A DNA stretch of 7,596 nucleotides from a bacterium (GTDB lineage Bacteria; Chlamydiota; Chlamydiia; Chlamydiales; JAFEGQ01): contig JAKBAF010000003.1 of NCBI GenBank assembly GCA_021809305.1, forward strand, positions 1 through 7,596, in the 5' to 3' direction. The position numbers and the translations under genes are program-made. Below, piece after piece: positions 3,891 to 7,596 of the stretch; the first letter of the stretch is position 1, and the number at the start of each line of letters is the position of its first letter. The notes under the pieces were generated by a model that did not search any database, was not told the DNA's origin, and saw only the letters and a list, made by a program, of their open reading frames with translations.

Positions 3891-5899
3891 GGCAAAGAAT
3901 TACAGAGGCTTTCAAGGCTCATGTTATGAGAGCGTATGATTGCGCTTGAAGATTCTATTTTTTCTCGAGAAATGGGCTCGTAAGAGCCCCCTAAGAACGT
4001 GGCCAAGAGCCATTCGGTATGAGCTAAATAGCACATCATATTATCGAATTTCGTAATGCCATGCCCTTCGTCAGGGAACGAGAGATAGGTAACCGGCAGC
4101 CTCTTTTCCTTCATCTTTTCAAAAATCTGATCCGATTCGCGACCAGCAACGATAGGGTCGTTAGCCCCATGCACGAGTAACAAGGGTTTTTGAATCCTAT
4201 CGACATAATTAAGCGGAGAGCAGTCTTGGAGGTAGGGAATCTCATCCTCTTTATCGGGATTGCCTCCCATGCTCTTGATAAAAGCATTCTTTGTAAAATA
4301 CTTCATCTTATCAGCAAGCGGAGAGTCTGGAAACTCCCAGTAAAAGGGGACTCCATCCAAAACAGTCTTTAAATTTGACGGCCCGCATATAGAGACAGCG
4401 CAGGCGAAGAGATCGGGAGAGAAGGTCAGGCTGGCTAGCGCTTCATAGCCTCCATAGCTGGCTCCAAAGACCGCGATCTTATCTTTATCAGCAATATTCG
4501 CATCGATACACCATTGTATTGCATCTAGAACATCTTGATGGGCCTTTTTTCCCCACTGTCCATTACCAGCATTCACAAATTCCTTTCCAAAACCGGAAGA
4601 CAAGCGAAAATTGACACTCAGTACAGCGTAGCCACGATTGGCAAGCCATTGATGATAGGGAGAGTATTGATAGGTGTCGCGATCTTTAAATGGGCCTCCA
4701 TGAGGAACAACGATCAGTGGAAGAGGGTTTTTCGGCCTACCTCCTTGATCCATCTCCTTTGGCAGTGTCAAGTAACTCACTAGATCGAGCCCATCGCTAG
4801 ATCGGATGACTAGAGGATACATCTTGGCTAGATTGCCCATATTCTGGGCTGAATAGAGCAAGGAAAGGAGCTTTCCTGAGCGATTGTACAGCCAAAATGC
4901 AACGCCTTGATCCGGAACACTATTCTTTAAAATCCAGGACCTACCATCGCTCGATTGATCAAGAATCTCGAAATTCAGGCCGACCTTAGTAGTGAGATAA
5001 TCGATATCAGATTTTACAGCTGTGTTAAGCGCGTGCCACTCTCGGTGGGTGAAGTAGGTGGAGTAAGCGATCGGTTTGTTATCTTCAAAACAGACATCAA
5101 CGATATCACTTCGTTGATCCTGCCCTAAGACAACCTCTTTATGGATTTCACTGAGAGAGATCCTCTTTAGCTGAGTCGTATTGCATCCTCTATTATCTAG
5201 AATATAGAGAGCTTTTTCACGGTCATTGAATCGCAGGCACTCTGTATGAAATGCATCTTCAGCCGAAATATTGAAGATAGTGCTGTCTTTTATATCCAAT
5301 AGAGAAAGAGAGCCATCCGGATTCATCCGAACTTTCACAGCTAAGCCCAAAGCTTCATCAAAAACGAAATTTATAAACTGAGTGTTCTGGTAAATAGGTG
5401 AAAGAGAGCCGTTTGCAAGATCTAGAAGGTAGAGATCATGAAACATTGGATTGCGGTTGTTGATGCCAATGATTGCTTTGTCATCCACCGAGCTGACGCG
5501 AAAGACTTTAGCGTTGATCTCCTTGTATTCAGCTGTGAGGTCCCTCGTTGCGCGAGAATCTAAGTCAACTGAATACAATCGGAATTGGCCAGTACCATTA
5601 ACATCCTTAAGCAGGATAATGTTTTTACCGCTTGGAAGCCAGTAAAATCCCTTAATTCCGGGCTCTTTAAAATCTGTAACTTGCTGCGCCCCCTCTAGCG
5701 AAGGCCCAGGAGTGATGTAGAGATTCATCGTCCCTTCCCTGTCGGCTCCCACATAGGCTAAACGACGAGCATCGGGACTGATCTTTATTGATATGCATGG
5801 AGATTTTTTGAATAGTTCTTCTCGGGGAATCAAGTTTCCAGCAATTAAAGCGCAAGGTATTAACAAATTAAGAACACCAAATAGAATTCTACTCCGCAT
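3887..5899 (-). CDS. Exported S9-family serine peptidase (prolyl oligopeptidase / acylaminoacyl-peptidase-like)
   Basis: A 670-residue protein of usual family length. Residues 1-20 look like a Sec signal peptide (basic MRSR, hydrophobic core, ALIA before G21), so it probably acts in the periplasm or beyond; the core cysteine is preceded by proline and is not a lipobox. Residues about 30-365 fit a beta-propeller (repeated SPDARRLAYV- and WLPSGKNI-like strands). The alpha/beta-hydrolase domain (about 366-640) has HGGP (400-403), nucleophile Ser481 in GASYGG, Asp581 in HGANDP and His613 in DEGHG, so it appears catalytically intact. It is likely to cleave short peptides. It starts 3 bases after clpC with no clear ribosome binding site, suggesting translational coupling. 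By eye GC is roughly 40-45% in sampled stretches against well above 50% in neighbours, and it breaks the Chlamydia-like order, hinting at later acquisition. The exact S9 subfamily is uncertain. Confidence 0.92.
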   Translation of the reverse strand: MRSRILFGVLNLLIPCALIAGNLIPREELFKKSPCISIKISPDARRLAYVGADREGTMNLYITPGPSLEGAQQVTDFKEPGIKGFYWLPSGKNIILLKDVNGTGQFRLYSVDLDSRATRDLTAEYKEINAKVFRVSSVDDKAIIGINNRNPMFHDLYLLDLANGSLSPIYQNTQFINFVFDEALGLAVKVRMNPDGSLSLLDIKDSTIFNISAEDAFHTECLRFNDREKALYILDNRGCNTTQLKRISLSEIHKEVVLGQDQRSDIVDVCFEDNKPIAYSTYFTHREWHALNTAVKSDIDYLTTKVGLNFEILDQSSDGRSWILKNSVPDQGVAFWLYNRSGKLLSLLYSAQNMGNLAKMYPLVIRSSDGLDLVSYLTLPKEMDQGGRPKNPLPLIVVPHGGPFKDRDTYQYSPYHQWLANRGYAVLSVNFRLSSGFGKEFVNAGNGQWGKKAHQDVLDAIQWCIDANIADKDKIAVFGASYGGYEALASLTFSPDLFACAVSICGPSNLKTVLDGVPFYWEFPDSPLADKMKYFTKNAFIKSMGGNPDKEDEIPYLQDCSPLNYVDRIQKPLLLVHGANDPIVAGRESDQIFEKMKEKRLPVTYLSFPDEGHGITKFDNMMCYLAHTEWLLATFLGGSYEPISREKIESSSAIIRSHNMSLESLCNSLP

Positions 5900-5902
5900 A
5901 TC

Positions 5903-7596
5903 TCATGCAGCGGGCGCACCAGCTGGGGGATCTATGGTTATAGGCTCTTCATAGATCACCTTGATCTTCCCATCCTCAACGACAACGCGACATTTAGCAG
6001 CATGGCCGGGATGGCGCAGAAGTTGTTCAGCAAGTGGATCTTCAACCTTCTCCTCGATCACGCGGCGCAGAGGCCTCGCCCCCATCTCGGGAACGTAGCC
6101 ATCGCTTGCCAGGAACTCCTTGGCAGCGTCATCGAGAGTGATATAGATGTGCTGGACCTCTAGCCGACCCGAGAGTTTTTTAATCTCGAGGTCGACAATT
6201 TGAAGGAGGCTCTCTTTCTCGAGGGCTTTGAAGACGACCACTCCATCGATCCGGTTGAGGAATTCAGGCTTAAACCGCTTCTTCATCTCCTTATCGATCT
6301 TATCGCGCATCACCTCGTAGTCGGCGGTAACCTGCCTTGCCCCAAAGCCCACCTCGGTTGATTTGCGGATGAGATCGGCCCCAATGTTTGAGGTCATGAT
6401 GACAATGGTGTGGCGGAAGTCGACCTTGCGCCCAAAGGCATCGGTAAGCCGCCCCTCCTCAAGAATTTGAAGGAGGATGTCCATGACATCTGGATGGGCC
6501 TTTTCGATCTCGTCAAAGAGGACAACGCTATAGGGGCGCTGACGAACCTGTTCGGTAAGCTGCCCCCCCTCTTCGTGCCCGACATAGCCCGGTGGCGAGC
6601 CTGTCATACGGCTGACAGCGAACTTCTCCATGTATTCGGACATATCGACTTGGATGAGGGCGTCCTCACGACCAAACATATGAATAGCTAGAAGTCTTGC
6701 AAGGAGGGTCTTGCCGACTCCTGTGGGGCCAAGGAAGAGGAAGGAGCCTGTGGGTCGATTAGGGTCTTTAATGCCGGTCCGTCCACGGCGGATCGCGCGG
6801 CAGACGGTAGTTACGGCCTCGTCTTGACCTATGATGCTCTGCTTAAGGATGGTCTCCATTTTAAGGAGCTTAGCCGTCTCCTCTTCTGTAAGGCGCGTAA
6901 CGGGAATATGGGTGACCCTTGCAACAACTGCCGCAACATCATCCTCATCGACAACAACCTGGTGCTCTTCCTTATTGACCTCCCACTCATTGCGCAGAGC
7001 CTCTAGCTGCTCGCGAAGAGTCTTCTCCTTATCACGCAAACGGGCCGCCTTCTCATACTCTTGAGTGGCAATTGCCTCCTCCTTACCGCGACGCGTCTCC
7101 TCAATATCTATCTCAAGTTTGCCAAAGTCTTGAGGCTGATTCATCATCGCAATCCGCATCTTAGCACCTGCCTCATCGAGGAGGTCGATCGCCTTATCAG
7201 GCAAGAAACGGCCTTGGATGTAGCGATCAGAGAGGAAAGCAGCGGCGTTTAGAGCATCTGTTGTGTATTGGCATTTATGATGCTGCTCATACTTCTCTTT
7301 GAGCCCACGAAGGATCTCGATGGTCTCCTCAACAGAGGGGGGTGCGACATTGATCTTTTGGAAGCGACGCTCCAAAGCAGCATCCTTTTCAATGTGCTTG
7401 CGGTACTCATCGAGGGTAGTCGCCCCGATGCACTGAATCTCCCCACGAGAGAGGGCCGGTTTTAGGATGTTGGAGGCATCGATTGCACCCTCTGCAGCGC
7501 CTGCACCAACAATTGTGTGAAGCTCATCAATAAAAAGGAGAATATTGCCATTTTTTTTGATCTCATCCATTACCGCCTTGATCCGCTCTTCGAACT
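5903..7596 (-). CDS. clpC: ATP-dependent Clp protease ATPase subunit ClpC (partial: N-terminus beyond the window)
   Basis: Hsp100 unfoldase that threads substrates into ClpP in the cytosol. The frame stays open to the right edge; the first in-frame ATG, at 7570, lies inside the first ATPase domain, so the gene starts outside. Counting from that Met: NBD1 Walker B FIDE (13-16) and an ERRF arginine element (67-70); a middle domain with a UVR-like coiled coil (about 160-195) that in ClpC binds adaptors; NBD2 Walker A GPTGVGKT (281-288), Walker B VVLFDE (349-354), sensor 1 TSNIGA (393-398), arginine-finger region RFKPEFLNR (432-440) and sensor 2 GARPLRR (497-503). The VGF loop (407-409) is the ClpP-docking tripeptide, supporting a proteolytic role. 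Middle domain and VGF loop favour ClpC over ClpA or ClpB. The short tail after the D2 domain ends DPPAGAPAA. The S9 peptidase follows 3 bases later. Confidence 0.96.
   Translation of the reverse strand, partial: FEERIKAVMDEIKKNGNILLFIDELHTIVGAGAAEGAIDASNILKPALSRGEIQCIGATTLDEYRKHIEKDAALERRFQKINVAPPSVEETIEILRGLKEKYEQHHKCQYTTDALNAAAFLSDRYIQGRFLPDKAIDLLDEAGAKMRIAMMNQPQDFGKLEIDIEETRRGKEEAIATQEYEKAARLRDKEKTLREQLEALRNEWEVNKEEHQVVVDEDDVAAVVARVTHIPVTRLTEEETAKLLKMETILKQSIIGQDEAVTTVCRAIRRGRTGIKDPNRPTGSFLFLGPTGVGKTLLARLLAIHMFGREDALIQVDMSEYMEKFAVSRMTGSPPGYVGHEEGGQLTEQVRQRPYSVVLFDEIEKAHPDVMDILLQILEEGRLTDAFGRKVDFRHTIVIMTSNIGADLIRKSTEVGFGARQVTADYEVMRDKIDKEMKKRFKPEFLNRIDGVVVFKALEKESLLQIVDLEIKKLSGRLEVQHIYITLDDAAKEFLASDGYVPEMGARPLRRVIEEKVEDPLAEQLLRHPGHAAKCRVVVEDGKIKVIYEEPITIDPPAGAPAA

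Noticed and set aside
6410..7465. Several plus-strand open frames within clpC
   Set aside because: They mirror the coding periodicity of clpC on the opposite strand and have no recognisable domains.
7249..7570. ATG at 7570 (minus strand) as the start of clpC
   Set aside because: The frame continues upstream to the window edge, reading FEERIKAV, a typical ClpC sequence just before the NBD1 Walker B. The ATG is internal.

Overview
The window looks like chromosomal DNA from a member of the Chlamydiae, most likely an environmental (Chlamydia-like) lineage. The argument is gene order. The plus strand carries sodA, accD, dut, ptsN and a second ptsN with an N-terminal helix-turn-helix, and clpC lies close by. 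From memory this matches the Chlamydia trachomatis block CT294-CT290 followed by CT286 (clpC). The protein families also fit: two EIIA-Ntr paralogues, one fused to a DNA-binding domain, and an E. coli-sized AccD with a zinc ribbon. By eye, GC of the conserved genes is clearly above 50%, higher than in Chlamydia itself, so I do not name a genus.

Layout. 1-91 is the sodA upstream region with a plausible promoter and a strong ribosome binding site. 92-727 is a manganese-type superoxide dismutase. 728-928 is a spacer with a possible promoter, a weak terminator and a strong GC-rich hairpin. 929-2844 is a tight cluster (accD, dut, ptsN1) whose genes overlap or lie 3 bases apart, consistent with one transcript. 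2845-3194 is non-coding and unusually structured: two inverted copies of a hairpin-rich repeat flank a perfect 14-bp palindrome, then a good sigma-70-type promoter leads into ptsN2 (3195-3890). On the minus strand clpC (5903 to beyond the right edge) is followed after 3 bases by an exported S9-family serine peptidase (5899-3887), whose stop codon overlaps that of ptsN2 tail to tail.

How the genes fit together. AccD makes malonyl-CoA for fatty acids and Dut keeps uracil out of DNA. The two EIIA proteins look like outputs of a regulatory phosphotransferase chain rather than sugar importers, and PtsN2 could carry the signal to DNA directly. ClpC is the unfoldase partner of ClpP. The S9 peptidase is the odd gene: it is visibly poorer in GC than its neighbours and, as I remember it, is not part of the Chlamydia arrangement, so it may be a lineage-specific insertion co-transcribed with clpC. 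The main candidate for something undescribed is the nested inverted-repeat element at 2868-3098. I see no strong evidence of a new multi-gene system.
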